34,264 nt of DNA from a virus. The position numbers were made by a program, and so were the translations under genes. How positions within the stretch are numbered: position 1 is the stretch's first letter; each line of letters begins with the position of its first letter. A model generated the notes under the pieces. The model ran no database searches. It had not been told where the DNA came from and saw only the letters and a program-made list of their open reading frames with translations. Shown here in pieces: positions 22,346 through 30,980 of the stretch. The stretch is taken from the IMG/VR virus record IMGVR_UViG_3300034062_003008, positions 1-34,264 of that record; one strand, 5' to 3'.

Positions 22346-22347
22346 GG

Positions 22348-22890
22348 CTATCCAATCACGGCGGCCATGACCCCGTCAGTGCCGGAGCCCATCCACACTA
22401 TTCGTAGAGGCCCGCACTCGGCCGTGATGAGTTGCGTGACATCGTCGGCCCGCCCTCGGGCGTACTTGTGGGCCGTCGTCAGGATTTTGATTTTGGCCGG
22501 AAACCGACCGGAAATAGCCACGCGACCGACCGCTCCAGCGGCGATTGGCTCGACGGCCACCCCGACGGCCTGGTCGCCGCCTTGTGGCATTACGCCGGAG
22601 AGCACCATGTCAGACGTGAATTGAGCCGAGGAATTACTTGCGGTTGAGGTGACTGGATTGCCAAGGCCAAGCACGCCCAGCCACGGCACATCTTCGCCGC
22701 TGTTGTTTCGCACAAGCAAGATGTTTGACGCCCGAGGCGGCCCCTCCTGTCCTGGCGATAAGAATTTATCTCGCTCGCCGAGCACGATGTCGGCCGCATC
22801 CTGCGCCCGGTTCCACGCGCGGGCCGAGATAGCGGTGCCAAGCTTCTGGCCCGGCTCAATGCGGCCATCCTTGCGAGTAGGGTTGCCCAT
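22348..22890 (-). CDS. Tail-region virion protein, hypothetical
   Basis: A 180-residue protein that starts at the ATG at 22890, overlapping the upstream stop as TAATG. The N-terminus is hydrophilic (MGNPTRKDGRIEPGQKLGTA), and the body is beta-rich with VPWLGVLGLGNPV and AVGVAVEPIAAGAVGRVAISG, the type of turn-rich protein found in tail-tip clusters. It is followed two bases later by the 1298-residue gene. No named family. Confidence 0.6.
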   Translation of the reverse strand: MGNPTRKDGRIEPGQKLGTAISARAWNRAQDAADIVLGERDKFLSPGQEGPPRASNILLVRNNSGEDVPWLGVLGLGNPVTSTASNSSAQFTSDMVLSGVMPQGGDQAVGVAVEPIAAGAVGRVAISGRFPAKIKILTTAHKYARGRADDVTQLITAECGPLRIVWMGSGTDGVMAAVIG

Positions 22891-23786
22891 TACAGCCCCG
22901 TCATGCCGGTGCCGATGCCTAGATCGGCGAAGTTGCTCTCGCGGTAGACCTGGTGCACCCACACGATCTTGGGCACCTTCCAAATCTTGTTGTCCTTCAC
23001 GTCGTCTTCGTAGTACGTGTTGAGGTACTCGTGGCCCTTCTTCTCGATGTTTACGATCTCGCCGATCGTGAGTGCCGGCAGCGTCTGTTGCTCGCCAGCG
23101 TTTGGCGAGACGGCGAACTTGTACGACAACGCCCACGGGCCGTCGCCCTTTTCACGGTCCCAGTCTTGCGAGCCAGAGCAGCCAAGGAACAGCACCTCGC
23201 CAGCCTTAAACCCGCGGAACTCGCCGTTGTTCGTCGTGCCTGACGCCTGCGACACTGTCTTGATGTACTCGGCCTTCACATACGACGACGGCACCTCGTA
23301 ATTTTCCTGCCACGACAACTGCGGCACGATGATGTCCACGCCGTTGACGTTCTGGCCGTCAAAGCCGATGACCTTGTCGCCGTCAGTCAGATTGGGCGTC
23401 TTTCCCTTTTCCGACACCTTGCCTGCGATGGCCTGCGTAATGTGCTCTTGCCCGCCAGACGTGTCGAACGATCGCGAGCGGCGAATCGGCCCCGTCTGCT
23501 CCTCGTCTTCGACGCCTTCCTTGGAGTAATTAACGGTCAGGTGCCACGCGTCACCGCCGAGGTATTCCAGCGTGTAGCTATCGGCCTGCAGCTGGCCGCC
23601 GCCTGGCGGATAGTTCCAATAGAGATTGCGGACGTTTAGTTGATCAACGATGTCGTTATGGACGGCAGTGTCGTCCGTCGAGCCAAAGAGCTTCCACGAC
23701 TTGACGTAGGTGCTCGTGGCCTTGCGGCCCGGCCGTACAATCGTGGCCGTCCGCGACTCGTTGTCTTCGACCCACTGGATCGCCAT
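22890..23786 (-). CDS. Tail-region virion protein, hypothetical (298 residues)
   Basis: Starts three bases after the tape measure gene, with AAGGAG (overlapping the tape measure's last codons) as its ribosome site. The protein is hydrophilic and beta-rich (YTLEYLGGDAWHLTVNYSKEG, GDGPWALSYKFAVSPNAGEQQT) with no recognised motif. By gene order (tape measure, this, next) it may be the distal tail or hub-type component. Position is the main support. Confidence 0.6.
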   Translation of the reverse strand: MAIQWVEDNESRTATIVRPGRKATSTYVKSWKLFGSTDDTAVHNDIVDQLNVRNLYWNYPPGGGQLQADSYTLEYLGGDAWHLTVNYSKEGVEDEEQTGPIRRSRSFDTSGGQEHITQAIAGKVSEKGKTPNLTDGDKVIGFDGQNVNGVDIIVPQLSWQENYEVPSSYVKAEYIKTVSQASGTTNNGEFRGFKAGEVLFLGCSGSQDWDREKGDGPWALSYKFAVSPNAGEQQTLPALTIGEIVNIEKKGHEYLNTYYEDDVKDNKIWKVPKIVWVHQVYRESNFADLGIGTGMTGL

Positions 23787-23789
23787 CCG

Positions 23790-26294
23790 CTACTCCTTCA
23801 CGACGCCGCCGTCGCCTTCGCGCGTGTTCTGCTCAATCCGCTGCAGCGTCTCTAGCTGCTTCTGGGGAATGCTGGTCCCCACACCCATACCACCAGCTGC
23901 AAACGCGGAGAACGATCCGACGCTCTCGCCTTGGTTCTGTGCGGCCTGACCGGCAGCGTCTTGGATGCCCTTGGGATCCGCCGCCTGTCCGCCAGCGCCA
24001 GCCGCTGCGGCCCCGCCGGCTGCGGCACTGCCGGCCTTACTGATCCGCTCCTGGGCGTCTTCGAGGGCCGCCTCAATCGTGGCGGCTTGCTGCGCCGAAA
24101 GCCGGCCGTTGGACGAGAGCGCGTCGAACTCGCCGTAGAGGTCCTGGAGTTGCTCGATCGACGACGCGGATTCAATGTTCTTCAGGAGGTCGGCGAACTG
24201 CTCGCCCTGGACGCGTTGGTTCTTGGCTCCGCTGGCCTTCTGTCCGAGGGTCTGCTCCGCTGCCACCGTATTGGCCCGTCGCTCCTCGGCTCGCCTGTCG
24301 TTTTCCGCATGCCGACCGGCCGCGATCTCATCGGCCTTCTTCATCTCGGCATCCGAGCCGCGGGCCGCCTCCCGCTCCCGCTTGCGGGCCGCGTTGGCGT
24401 CGGTGACCTTCTTGTTTTCAGCTTCGAGGTCGAAGCCCTTTTTGATGAAGCTCTGGACGTAGTTCCAGCTTTTCTGGACGGCAGCGACCATGTCGTCAAA
24501 CGCGTTGAGCACCCAGTTGATTGAGTCGCCGAACACGCCCTTGATGCCCGCCCACATGTAGGTCACGGTGTTCTGCACGAACGCCGACCACGAATCGACC
24601 GAGCCCATGATCGCCTCGGACCCGCGAGCCCAGGCGGCGTAGAGCCCGGCCATGGCGATGTCCATTGCGCCCTGGAGGTCGCCGCCGGCAATGGCTTCGT
24701 AGAGCCCCGAGAACGTCGTGCTGCCGATGTTGCCAAGGTCGGTCAGAAGTGTCGTCGCATCGCTCACGGCCGTAGCAAACCCGCCGCTCAGTGCAGACGA
24801 GATGCCTTCAAAGCCTCCGAGCATGTAGAAGACGAAGCCGCCCGCAGCAGCGAGAACCGCGACGAGAGCCAAGAGTGGGGCGTTGGCCACGGCCCACGCA
24901 GTACCGGATGCAACGGCCGCCGCCACCGACGCTGCCGAGTAGGCGAGCACGCCAGCCGTTGCCGACACGAACGACATGACCAACCCGGCCAGCGTGGTGA
25001 TGATGCCCACGATCGGAGCCACGACGAGCGACGCGGCGTTGATCAGGCCGCCCAGGCCAAACGACACCAGTTGCAGCGAGCCCCCGACGCCGACCAAGAC
25101 AGCGCCGACAGCGCTAAACACGGCCACGCCCTTGGCGATGTTGGCCACGAGCTCTTGGTTGTTGCTCACGATTGACGCGAAGCCGTTGACCACCGCCGTG
25201 ATTGGCCCGGCGAGGGCCATCAGAGCCGGGGCCACGGCATCGCTTACAGCGATCGCCAGCCGCTCCATCGCGGCAAACAGACTCGACATAGCCCCCGACA
25301 GCCCGCTCGACATCGTGGCGAACTTGTCGCCCACCGACATCGCACCGGCCATCCCGTCCCGCATGGCGTTGAAGCCATCGACGCCGGCTGCGGTCATCAC
25401 GGCGGCGGCCCGGATCGCGTCGGACCCAAAGATTCGGCTAAGGATGTCGTCCTTCGCCGCCTGGTCCATGCCTTCGAGGGCAGTCGTGAGGGTGCCGATG
25501 ATCTCGACCATCGGCCGCATGGTGCCGTCGGCGTTGCGGAACGACTGCACCGATAGGCCCACCTGCTCCAAGGCCCCGACGGCATCGTCGGCCGGTGCCA
25601 TGAGCCGCATGAGCATCGTCTTTAGTGACGTGCCGGCGTCTGATCCCTTGATGCCTGCGTTGGCCAGCACAGCCAACGCAGCGGCCGTGTCCTGAATGGA
25701 TTGGTTGGCCAGCCCGGCGACGGCCGACACCTGCGAGAACGCTTGGGCGATGCCCTCGATCGAGGTCGAGCTCGCGTCGGCCGCAGCCGAGAGCGTGTTC
25801 GCAGCCACGTCGCCGCTCACCTTGAACACGTTCATGGCGTCGGCCATCACGACCGCGGCGTCAGCCACGGCCATGCCGCCGACCTTGGCAAACGCGATCG
25901 CCGCCTCGCCGGCCCCGCCGAGCACCTGCTCCAGCGACATGCCGGCCTTCAGCAGTTCAAGGAAGCCGGCAGCGGCCTCGGTCGGCCCGACGCCGAGGGC
26001 CTGCGACATTGAGAGGGCGGCCTTGCGGACCTGGTCGATCTCGGCCGCAGTCGCCCCGGTGGACGCCTGGACGTTGAGCAGCACGTCCTGGAACCGTGCC
26101 CCGGCCATAGCCGAGGCCACGAACGGTGCGGCAAGCCCGGCCCCGACGCCGGCCATCCGGCCGCCGATACCGGCGATCGACGCGCCAACTTTTCCGACCG
26201 ACTTATTGACGCGGTCGAGCGTCGCAAAGAACTTGCGCGCGTCAGCGCCGATTTCGACGAATACGCCGCCCTGCCTGACACGTCCTGCACTCAT
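23790..26294 (-). CDS. Tail tape measure protein (TP901-type)
   Basis: An 834-residue protein with the conserved tape-measure core: MAGARFQDVLLNVQASTGAT, AMNVFKVSGDVAANTLSAAADASSTSIEGIAQAF, and the central LAVLANAGIKGSDAGTSLKTMLMRLMAP, a hallmark of phage tail tape measure proteins. Hydrophobic helical stretches at about 400-500 (AGVLAYSAASVAAAVASGTA) are typical of tape measures that reach the host membrane. The C-terminal 250 residues are charged and helical. Its 834 residues suggest a tail of roughly 120 nm if the usual one residue per ~1.5 Å holds; that is an inference. The start overlaps the chaperone frameshift product's stop by ATGA. Confidence 0.9.
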   Translation of the reverse strand: MSAGRVRQGGVFVEIGADARKFFATLDRVNKSVGKVGASIAGIGGRMAGVGAGLAAPFVASAMAGARFQDVLLNVQASTGATAAEIDQVRKAALSMSQALGVGPTEAAAGFLELLKAGMSLEQVLGGAGEAAIAFAKVGGMAVADAAVVMADAMNVFKVSGDVAANTLSAAADASSTSIEGIAQAFSQVSAVAGLANQSIQDTAAALAVLANAGIKGSDAGTSLKTMLMRLMAPADDAVGALEQVGLSVQSFRNADGTMRPMVEIIGTLTTALEGMDQAAKDDILSRIFGSDAIRAAAVMTAAGVDGFNAMRDGMAGAMSVGDKFATMSSGLSGAMSSLFAAMERLAIAVSDAVAPALMALAGPITAVVNGFASIVSNNQELVANIAKGVAVFSAVGAVLVGVGGSLQLVSFGLGGLINAASLVVAPIVGIITTLAGLVMSFVSATAGVLAYSAASVAAAVASGTAWAVANAPLLALVAVLAAAGGFVFYMLGGFEGISSALSGGFATAVSDATTLLTDLGNIGSTTFSGLYEAIAGGDLQGAMDIAMAGLYAAWARGSEAIMGSVDSWSAFVQNTVTYMWAGIKGVFGDSINWVLNAFDDMVAAVQKSWNYVQSFIKKGFDLEAENKKVTDANAARKREREAARGSDAEMKKADEIAAGRHAENDRRAEERRANTVAAEQTLGQKASGAKNQRVQGEQFADLLKNIESASSIEQLQDLYGEFDALSSNGRLSAQQAATIEAALEDAQERISKAGSAAAGGAAAAGAGGQAADPKGIQDAAGQAAQNQGESVGSFSAFAAGGMGVGTSIPQKQLETLQRIEQNTREGDGGVVKE

Positions 26295-27045
26295 GTTTCT
26301 ACCGTGTGCCAGTCAGGCCCAAAAAGTTTGGCAATCTCTTCTGGTGTGGCCTGGCGGACTGCTTTCTTGCGAGCGAAGGGGTGTAGCTTTGACGGGTCGA
26401 TTGGCGGCTTGCGGCGGTCCCTGTTCACATTGAAGATCGCCGCCATCACGTTGGCGGTGTGCCACCAGTCGTGTTCGAGGCGGGCGTCTCGGGCTGCGGC
26501 GAGTTGCCGGAAGGTCCACTCGCCGGGGTGGACGCCGAGGATTCCTGCGGCTTCCCAGATCGCACTCCAGGCAGATCCGACGCCTTCACCTCGGCCAGCC
26601 CCGCCTCCGCCTTGTCGAGCATCTCGCCGGCCACTTCGTCCATCTTTGCCGCGAGGAGCCCGACCATTCGACGGAGGCGCTGGGGGAAAAAATCGACAAG
26701 CTCCTGTTCCAGGGCCTTCGCTCCCGCCTCCAAGGAATCGCCGCGAAGCCCGTCGAGGAACTGATCCTTCGTCAGCTTCCGCTCCTCAACCTGCTTGGTC
26801 AGGATCGCGTACAGCGACTCGCCCACTTTGGCGAACTGGCCGCGAAGCACCTGGAACGTCTGCGACAGCGACGCCACATCGACCATGTCGAATGGCAGCG
26901 TCTTGCGCTCAGTCTTCACGCCACCGTCTGGCAACTCCTCCTCGACCGTCACGTCCACCGTGACCATGTCCCGCACCCGCAGGGCAGATGCCACCGTGAG
27001 CGCCACCTGCCAGGGACGACCCTCGTTATCGCGAAACTCCCTCAC
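26291..27045 (-). CDS. Tail assembly chaperone, predicted -1 frameshift product
   Basis: A 95-codon open stretch (26578-26294, minus strand) lies in the -1 frame relative to the chaperone gene and has no start codon of its own before residue 43, yet translates as normal protein: SAWSAIWEAAGILGVHPGEW, then FRQLAAARDARLEH, ending FGPDWHTVET just before the tape measure. In lambda-like phages a G protein is extended by -1 slippage to give a G-T fusion in exactly this position. The -1 frame is open from before 26760. A candidate slippery heptamer T_TTT_TTC (plus-strand 26686-26692) lies in the zero frame, but shifting there would replace about 36 well-formed residues, so the true slip site may be nearer 26590. 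Frameshift is well supported, the exact site is not. Confidence 0.8.
26446..27045 (-). CDS. Tail assembly chaperone (G-like, unshifted product)
   Basis: A 199-residue protein from a GTG at 27045 with a GAGAGGTGA site: helix-rich centre (FQVLRGQFAKVGESLYAILT, KQVEERKLTKDQFLDGLRGD, DFFPQRLRRMVGLLAAKMDEV) and a low-complexity Ser/Pro/Thr-rich C-terminus (SSASTPASGPSGNSP...) that is probably only a by-product of the overlapping -1 frame. Position between the tail-tube-like genes and the tape measure is the classical place for this chaperone. Confidence 0.8.
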   Translation of the reverse strand: MREFRDNEGRPWQVALTVASALRVRDMVTVDVTVEEELPDGGVKTERKTLPFDMVDVASLSQTFQVLRGQFAKVGESLYAILTKQVEERKLTKDQFLDGLRGDSLEAGAKALEQELVDFFPQRLRRMVGLLAAKMDEVAGEMLDKAEAGLAEVKASDLPGVRSGKPQESSASTPASGPSGNSPQPETPASNTTGGTPPT

Positions 27046-27055
27046 TCGTCACCTC

Positions 27056-27427
27056 TCATTCGTTTGGCTGGATGCCTTCCCGACACAAGCGGGCTTCGAC
27101 CGTGTATGTCACGACGCCATCGACGGGCTGACTTTCGGCAAACGACGTGACAACGCAGGGAATAGCTACGCCGCTGCCGCCGACCGAAACCAGGCTGAAC
27201 TGCCGCCCCTCAATGATGCCATCCTTGGCAAGGTTGCAGCCGTCAATGTCGTTGAACTCAATCGACACTGAGGTCTCAAACCCGGTCGGGTAGACGGTCG
27301 CCTGGCGGCTGCCGTACTCGTCTACGTCAATCGTGCGTGCGGTCCGCTGCACGTTGACAGCACGCACGCCGACCAGCGTGACGCCGTCAACGCTGATGAC
27401 GCAATCCTTGCCGAGTTGGATCGCCAC
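27056..27427 (-). CDS. Tail-tube-like protein, paralogue 3
   Basis: A 123-residue beta-rich protein beginning at a GTG at 27427 with GGGAGGGC upstream: MAIQLGKDCVISVDGVTLVG, TIDVDEYGSRQ, SVSIEFNDIDG, VVTYTVEARL. It shares its plan (MxIxLGKD..., IDVxx..., VxIExxDxxG, then DGxxTYTVxAR) with the next two genes upstream. Tail-tube proteins commonly sit before the chaperone. The role of this copy relative to the others is unknown. Confidence 0.7.
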   Translation of the reverse strand: MAIQLGKDCVISVDGVTLVGVRAVNVQRTARTIDVDEYGSRQATVYPTGFETSVSIEFNDIDGCNLAKDGIIEGRQFSLVSVGGSGVAIPCVVTSFAESQPVDGVVTYTVEARLCREGIQPNE

Positions 27428-27431
27428 GGGA

Positions 27432-27752
27432 TTAGCCCTCCCGTGCGGTGATCGTAAACGTCACGGCTCCGTCAATTCCGATGTTCTCAGTGACGCCCAT
27501 GACAAGAAAGCTGCTGGCCGGCGTATTGCTCGTGAGTTGAGCAATCACGCCCGTGGCGTCGTGGCACTCGATCTCCCACATCTTCGTGGTAAATCCGGCC
27601 TTGTAGGCCCGGTAGCCAGCTGCACCCGACGCCCCGCCCTCGTTGGCGCGGTTCGTCACGTCGATGACTTCACACTCTTCCGTGTAGGTCGCCGAGATGA
27701 TGTCGGTGCCGAACGGAGGGGCCGAGCCGTCCTTGCCAAGAACAATGGACAT
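27432..27752 (-). CDS. Tail-tube-like protein, paralogue 2
   Basis: A 106-residue protein: MSIVLGKDGSAPPFGTDIIS, ECEVIDVTNRANEGGAS, KMWEIECHDATGVIAQ, FLVMGVTENIGIDGAVTFTI. Same plan as its two neighbours, with one gap-free core of about 100 residues. The start has AGGAG upstream. It lies four bases from the next gene. Confidence 0.7.
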   Translation of the reverse strand: MSIVLGKDGSAPPFGTDIISATYTEECEVIDVTNRANEGGASGAAGYRAYKAGFTTKMWEIECHDATGVIAQLTSNTPASSFLVMGVTENIGIDGAVTFTITAREG

Positions 27753-27767
27753 GTTGGTGCTCCTGCG

Positions 27768-28085
27768 TTAGGTGGTGGAGTGACGGCTGGCGGAAACGGT
27801 CCACGTCTGGATGCCGTCGATCGGGTCAGCCTTAGCGACGCTGGTCACGACGTACTCGACGTTGCCGGTATTCGTTCCACCGAGCGTGAACGTGTCGCCG
27901 GCCTCAACGCCCGGGTCGTCCACGCATTCGACCTCGACGGTCTGCTCGATAAGCGCCTTACGGAACTTGCGGGCCGCGTCGCCGAACTTGGTCACGTCGA
28001 TCTCACTCGCCGAGTTGTTGACCGTGACACTGCGAGCATTCGCAATGCCCGTGATATTCGCGTCCTTGCCGAGGGTCACTGCCAT
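27768..28085 (-). CDS. Tail-tube-like protein, paralogue 1
   Basis: A 105-residue protein: MAVTLGKDANITGIANARSV, IDVTKFGDAARKF, QTVEVECVDDPGVEAGDTF, DPIDGIQTWTVSA. The first of three tandem paralogues after the tail-completion gene. Each is a single beta-domain with an IDVT strand and an E-C/I-x-D pair. A copy of the CCGCAGGGGGT element lies 57 bp upstream of the start. All three could be tube or tube-associated proteins of one tail. Confidence 0.7.
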   Translation of the reverse strand: MAVTLGKDANITGIANARSVTVNNSASEIDVTKFGDAARKFRKALIEQTVEVECVDDPGVEAGDTFTLGGTNTGNVEYVVTSVAKADPIDGIQTWTVSASRHSTT

Positions 28086-28142
28086 GTGGACTGCTCCGTG
28101 TGCGGGGTGTGCCGCTCACGATAGGGCTGACAGGCAGGCTCT

Positions 28143-28153
28143 CCGCAGGGGGT
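28143..28153. repeat. Intergenic CCGCAGGGGGT element (copy 2)
   Basis: Same 11-mer as at 18431-18441 and 32073-32083, in the 72-bp gap before the tail-tube-like genes. Confidence 0.55.
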
Positions 28154-28157
28154 GTGG

Positions 28158-28952
28158 CTAGGCTGCGCGGAGCGTGTCGCGGAACCGCTCGCGGGCGCGG
28201 GCCACAACTTTCTGGACGCCCGCCGCGCCCTGCATGTACGGCCTGGCAGGATAGCGAGCGGTCTTGGTCATGGTCGTCCGCTCCCAGTTCCTGGAGTGGC
28301 GAAAGCCTTTGTGAGACCAAAGGATTGCCCCGTACTGGAACTGATTGGCTTGGGGCAGGCTTGTAGTGAACCGCCCCTTGGCGTCTCGCCCCTGCTTGCC
28401 ATAACCCTTGCGTCGCAGGAACGCATTCCGGGCCGCCCCGACGCCAATGCGGTAGGCAGTGAGCGTCATCGTGCCGCCGAACTCATGGAGCCGGCCAAGC
28501 CAGTCAGCTTTGAGTGCCCCGATTACCACGCTGCGGCGCGACCCATCCCAGAAAAACATCACGTCGCGGTAAGCGAACCGCTTTGGTGCCCACGACTTGA
28601 TTGGCCTGCCGGCCGAGCGAGGCTTGCCGCTTCCGGCCATCGTGATGTCGCGGTAGAGGCCGCCGACAAACTCGACGATCTCGTTTGCCCGCACCGCTTT
28701 CTGGCCGGCTTTTGTCTTTGCTGGGGCATTCTGGCCAATGCCACGCTTTGACGCCTCCTGGATGTCGCGGCCGGTTTTGCGTAGGGCTTCGTAGTTGGCT
28801 TTCTCTAGTGCCCGCCGCACCTTTGCCCGATCAAAGAACTGGCCCTTGATCTTTGCTTGCAGGGCGATCTTGGACTGCGTCGCGGCCGAGGCCTCTCGGC
28901 GATTGCCGCCGACGGCACCGGGGCGAATGTGTGCCCGGCTTGCCCGTGCCAT
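28158..28952 (-). CDS. HK97 gp10-like tail-completion / head-tail joining protein
   Basis: A 264-residue protein with a basic N-terminal region and helical start (ALEKANYEALRKTGRDIQEASKRGIGQNAP), then a compact region ending in WLGRLHEFGGTMTL and a conserved ARYPARPYMQGAAGV, a signature of the gp10-like family of tail-completion proteins. These cap the tail-tube side of the head-tail joint. The ATG at 28952 overlaps the upstream stop (TGATG). Its order, just before tube proteins, agrees. Confidence 0.75.
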   Translation of the reverse strand: MARASRAHIRPGAVGGNRREASAATQSKIALQAKIKGQFFDRAKVRRALEKANYEALRKTGRDIQEASKRGIGQNAPAKTKAGQKAVRANEIVEFVGGLYRDITMAGSGKPRSAGRPIKSWAPKRFAYRDVMFFWDGSRRSVVIGALKADWLGRLHEFGGTMTLTAYRIGVGAARNAFLRRKGYGKQGRDAKGRFTTSLPQANQFQYGAILWSHKGFRHSRNWERTTMTKTARYPARPYMQGAAGVQKVVARARERFRDTLRAA

Positions 28953-29389
28953 CAGCGGAACGTCCTGTACGTGACCGAGATCACGGCCCGCCACACGTTG
29001 CGTTCCTGCAGGCCCTCGTCTGGGTTGATGTCGAGACTGATCGACATCGGGCTCGTCGCCGGAAACTCCAACTCGCCCCAGTCGTTCGCGAGCAGCACGT
29101 CGATGATCTCTTCCGTGAACTCGAGCATCTGGTCGGCATCCGCCTCGGTTGGCGTGTGCCTGCCGACAAACACATTGATCTGGTAGTCGAACTGGTGCTT
29201 GGAGCGATCGACTCGCTCGATGTTGTTCTGGCTTCCGGGCGTGACGACGATCACCGGGTTGACCATGTCCTCGATGTCTACGCTCGGCCAGTTCGCGCGA
29301 GACACGGACGGAGTGGCATCCACAGTGCTCCACGAATAGCCCGACAAGGCTTCCGCCAAGGCGTCGGCGAGGTCTTTGAGCAGGCTCAC
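28952..29389 (-). CDS. Tail terminator-like protein
   Basis: A 145-residue protein from a GTG at 29389 that overlaps the GT2 gene's stop: MSLLKDLADALAEALSGYSW, then VIVVTPGSQNNIERVDRSKHQFDYQINVFVG, and a C-terminal ISVTYRTFR. The pattern (short N-terminal helix, then ferredoxin-like strands with a 'VxVxxxxR...xxYxIxVxV' core) fits the phage tail terminator / minor tail family (lambda gpU-like), which is encoded just before the tube proteins. The assignment is by fold pattern and position. Confidence 0.6.
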   Translation of the reverse strand: MSLLKDLADALAEALSGYSWSTVDATPSVSRANWPSVDIEDMVNPVIVVTPGSQNNIERVDRSKHQFDYQINVFVGRHTPTEADADQMLEFTEEIIDVLLANDWGELEFPATSPMSISLDINPDEGLQERNVWRAVISVTYRTFR

Positions 29390-30435
29390 GCGGCGGCCTC
29401 CAGGATTCGCTCCATTGCCTCGACGTTGCCCGTCAGGCGTGGGTCTCCCGGGCATCGTGCCACGGCTTCCCTCGCCAACTGGAGGGCCTCGGGCCGCATG
29501 CCGAGATTCCAGGCCGCCACGCTGGCGAGGTCGTAGGCCTTTGTCTTGGCCTCGGGATCGGTCGCGTGCGTGCCCTGGCCGTCGGCGTTGATCGCTTGGG
29601 CGGCGAAGGCGTGACACTCCCGCCACTCCTCCCGCTTGTAGTGGCAGAACGCCAGCTGCTGCCAGGCGTCGGGCTCGCCGGTCGCCTCCGTCGCGGCGTG
29701 GTGTAGATGCTTCTCGTCGCCCGTCAGGCGAAACAGGGCGCGGTAGGCGTAGGCCCGCTCGGTCCACATGCCGCCTTTCATTCCGAGGTAGTGGACGAAC
29801 GTCGCCGCAGCCTGCGGGTCGCCGGCCCACTCCATTTCGCGGGCGAGATACCACCAGGCCCGGGCATCGTGCGGAGCCTCGCGCACGGCCACCTGGAGCA
29901 GGGCGAGATCGGTCTTGTGCCGCTTGCCGGCGTCCCGGTGATGGTGGATCTCCAGCCCCTCGACGAACTTCTGTCGTTTCTCGCCGTTCCAGCACACGAG
30001 CCCCTCGTGCGTCGCCGCCGTCCATCGGAACCCGTGGCGGGCGTGAATGCGGTCGCTGTAGAAGACGAGCCCCGGCGAGCCGTCGGCCTTCCACGACCAC
30101 ACGTAGCGATAGCGGAGGTTGTTGTGCTCGTTGTCCCACTCCCGCTCGACAACCTCACGCCATCCGGGCTGCAGCCGCTCGTCGAGGTCAAGCCGGATGC
30201 AGACATCGACATCGGGCGGCGCATGGCCGAGCGACAGGTTGTGGGCATCGTCCCACCGCCAGGGCACGACGTAGCCGTTACAGACCGTAACGCCCTGTTG
30301 CATCAGGATCCCCGGCGTGCCGTCGGTGGATCCTGTGTCGGTGACCACCCGCACGTCGGCCTCCCGGCACGAGTCGGCCCACTCGACGCAATGCTTCGCC
30401 TCATTCTTCGCCAATGCGTAGACGCCGATCTTCAT
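29386..30435 (-). CDS. GT2 glycosyltransferase with C-terminal helical (TPR-like) repeats
   Basis: A 349-residue protein with an N-terminal GT2-type domain (MKIGVYALAKNEAKHCVEWA, DTGSTDGT, and a LDLDE DxD motif at residues 82-86, then HHHRDAGKRH) and a C-terminal helical-repeat region (ARAWWYLAREMEWAGD, AWQQLAFCHYKREEWRECHA, AAWNLGMRPEALQLAREA). The GT2 domain transfers a sugar from a nucleotide sugar to an acceptor, and the TPR part probably binds a protein. It overlaps the methyltransferase gene by ATGA and the tail terminator by GTGA, so the carbohydrate genes are fused into the tail operon. Confidence 0.87.
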   Translation of the reverse strand: MKIGVYALAKNEAKHCVEWADSCREADVRVVTDTGSTDGTPGILMQQGVTVCNGYVVPWRWDDAHNLSLGHAPPDVDVCIRLDLDERLQPGWREVVEREWDNEHNNLRYRYVWSWKADGSPGLVFYSDRIHARHGFRWTAATHEGLVCWNGEKRQKFVEGLEIHHHRDAGKRHKTDLALLQVAVREAPHDARAWWYLAREMEWAGDPQAAATFVHYLGMKGGMWTERAYAYRALFRLTGDEKHLHHAATEATGEPDAWQQLAFCHYKREEWRECHAFAAQAINADGQGTHATDPEAKTKAYDLASVAAWNLGMRPEALQLAREAVARCPGDPRLTGNVEAMERILEAAA

Positions 30436-30980
30436 GTGATGACCGCTGCCTCCCGAAGCCCGTCGTTGATAAAGTCCACTCGCCGCCGCTTCTCGCGGGC
30501 GAACTCATCGACCGCCTTCCGTACCTCGGGGTTGCAGCAGTCGTCGGCCAGGATCACGGGCACCTGAGCCACGAGGTGCAGGTCGTGCAACGCCCCGGCG
30601 TAGGAGTGGTCGCCGTCTACGTGGGCAAAGTCGGCCGGCGGCAGGCTGCGAACCGCCCGGCTGTTGACCACCACAAGCGAGGCGTCGATCGCCCACCGCT
30701 CCACCACGCTCTGCCAGTGGGCGAGGCAGTCGAGGCTGTCGTCGTCGGCCGCCCCGTCGATGCACAGGTAGCGGGCGTCTGGGCAGGCCGTGGCGAACGA
30801 CACAAGCGAGTAGCCGCACCGCGTGCCGATCTCGATCACCCGCTTCGGCCGCACGTCGGCGGCGACGGCCGCCTTGCGGTAGTAGTGGCGGGCAACCCGC
30901 TCGTCGAGTTGGAACCAGTCGTGTGGCCGCCACGCATCGGCGAGCGTCTTGGAAATCTTCACCTCAAACGGTGACGGCAT
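30432..30980 (-). CDS. Class I SAM-dependent methyltransferase
   Basis: A 182-residue protein with the methyltransferase nucleotide motif VIEIGTRCGYSL (about 48-59), the second acidic residue in YLCIDG, and a FAHVDGDHSY motif typical of the Methyltransf_24 group, whose members include glycan- and small-molecule-modifying enzymes. The ATG at 30980 lies inside the end of the upstream gene. Placed between a glycosyltransferase and a GH130-like gene, sugar O-methylation is a reasonable guess. Confidence 0.85.
   Translation of the reverse strand: MPSPFEVKISKTLADAWRPHDWFQLDERVARHYYRKAAVAADVRPKRVIEIGTRCGYSLVSFATACPDARYLCIDGAADDDSLDCLAHWQSVVERWAIDASLVVVNSRAVRSLPPADFAHVDGDHSYAGALHDLHLVAQVPVILADDCCNPEVRKAVDEFAREKRRRVDFINDGLREAAVIT

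Noticed and set aside
26313-26519. Small minus-strand frame over the chaperone end
   Set aside because: The real coding signal here is the -1 frameshift frame, not this one; its translation is Arg/Pro-rich.
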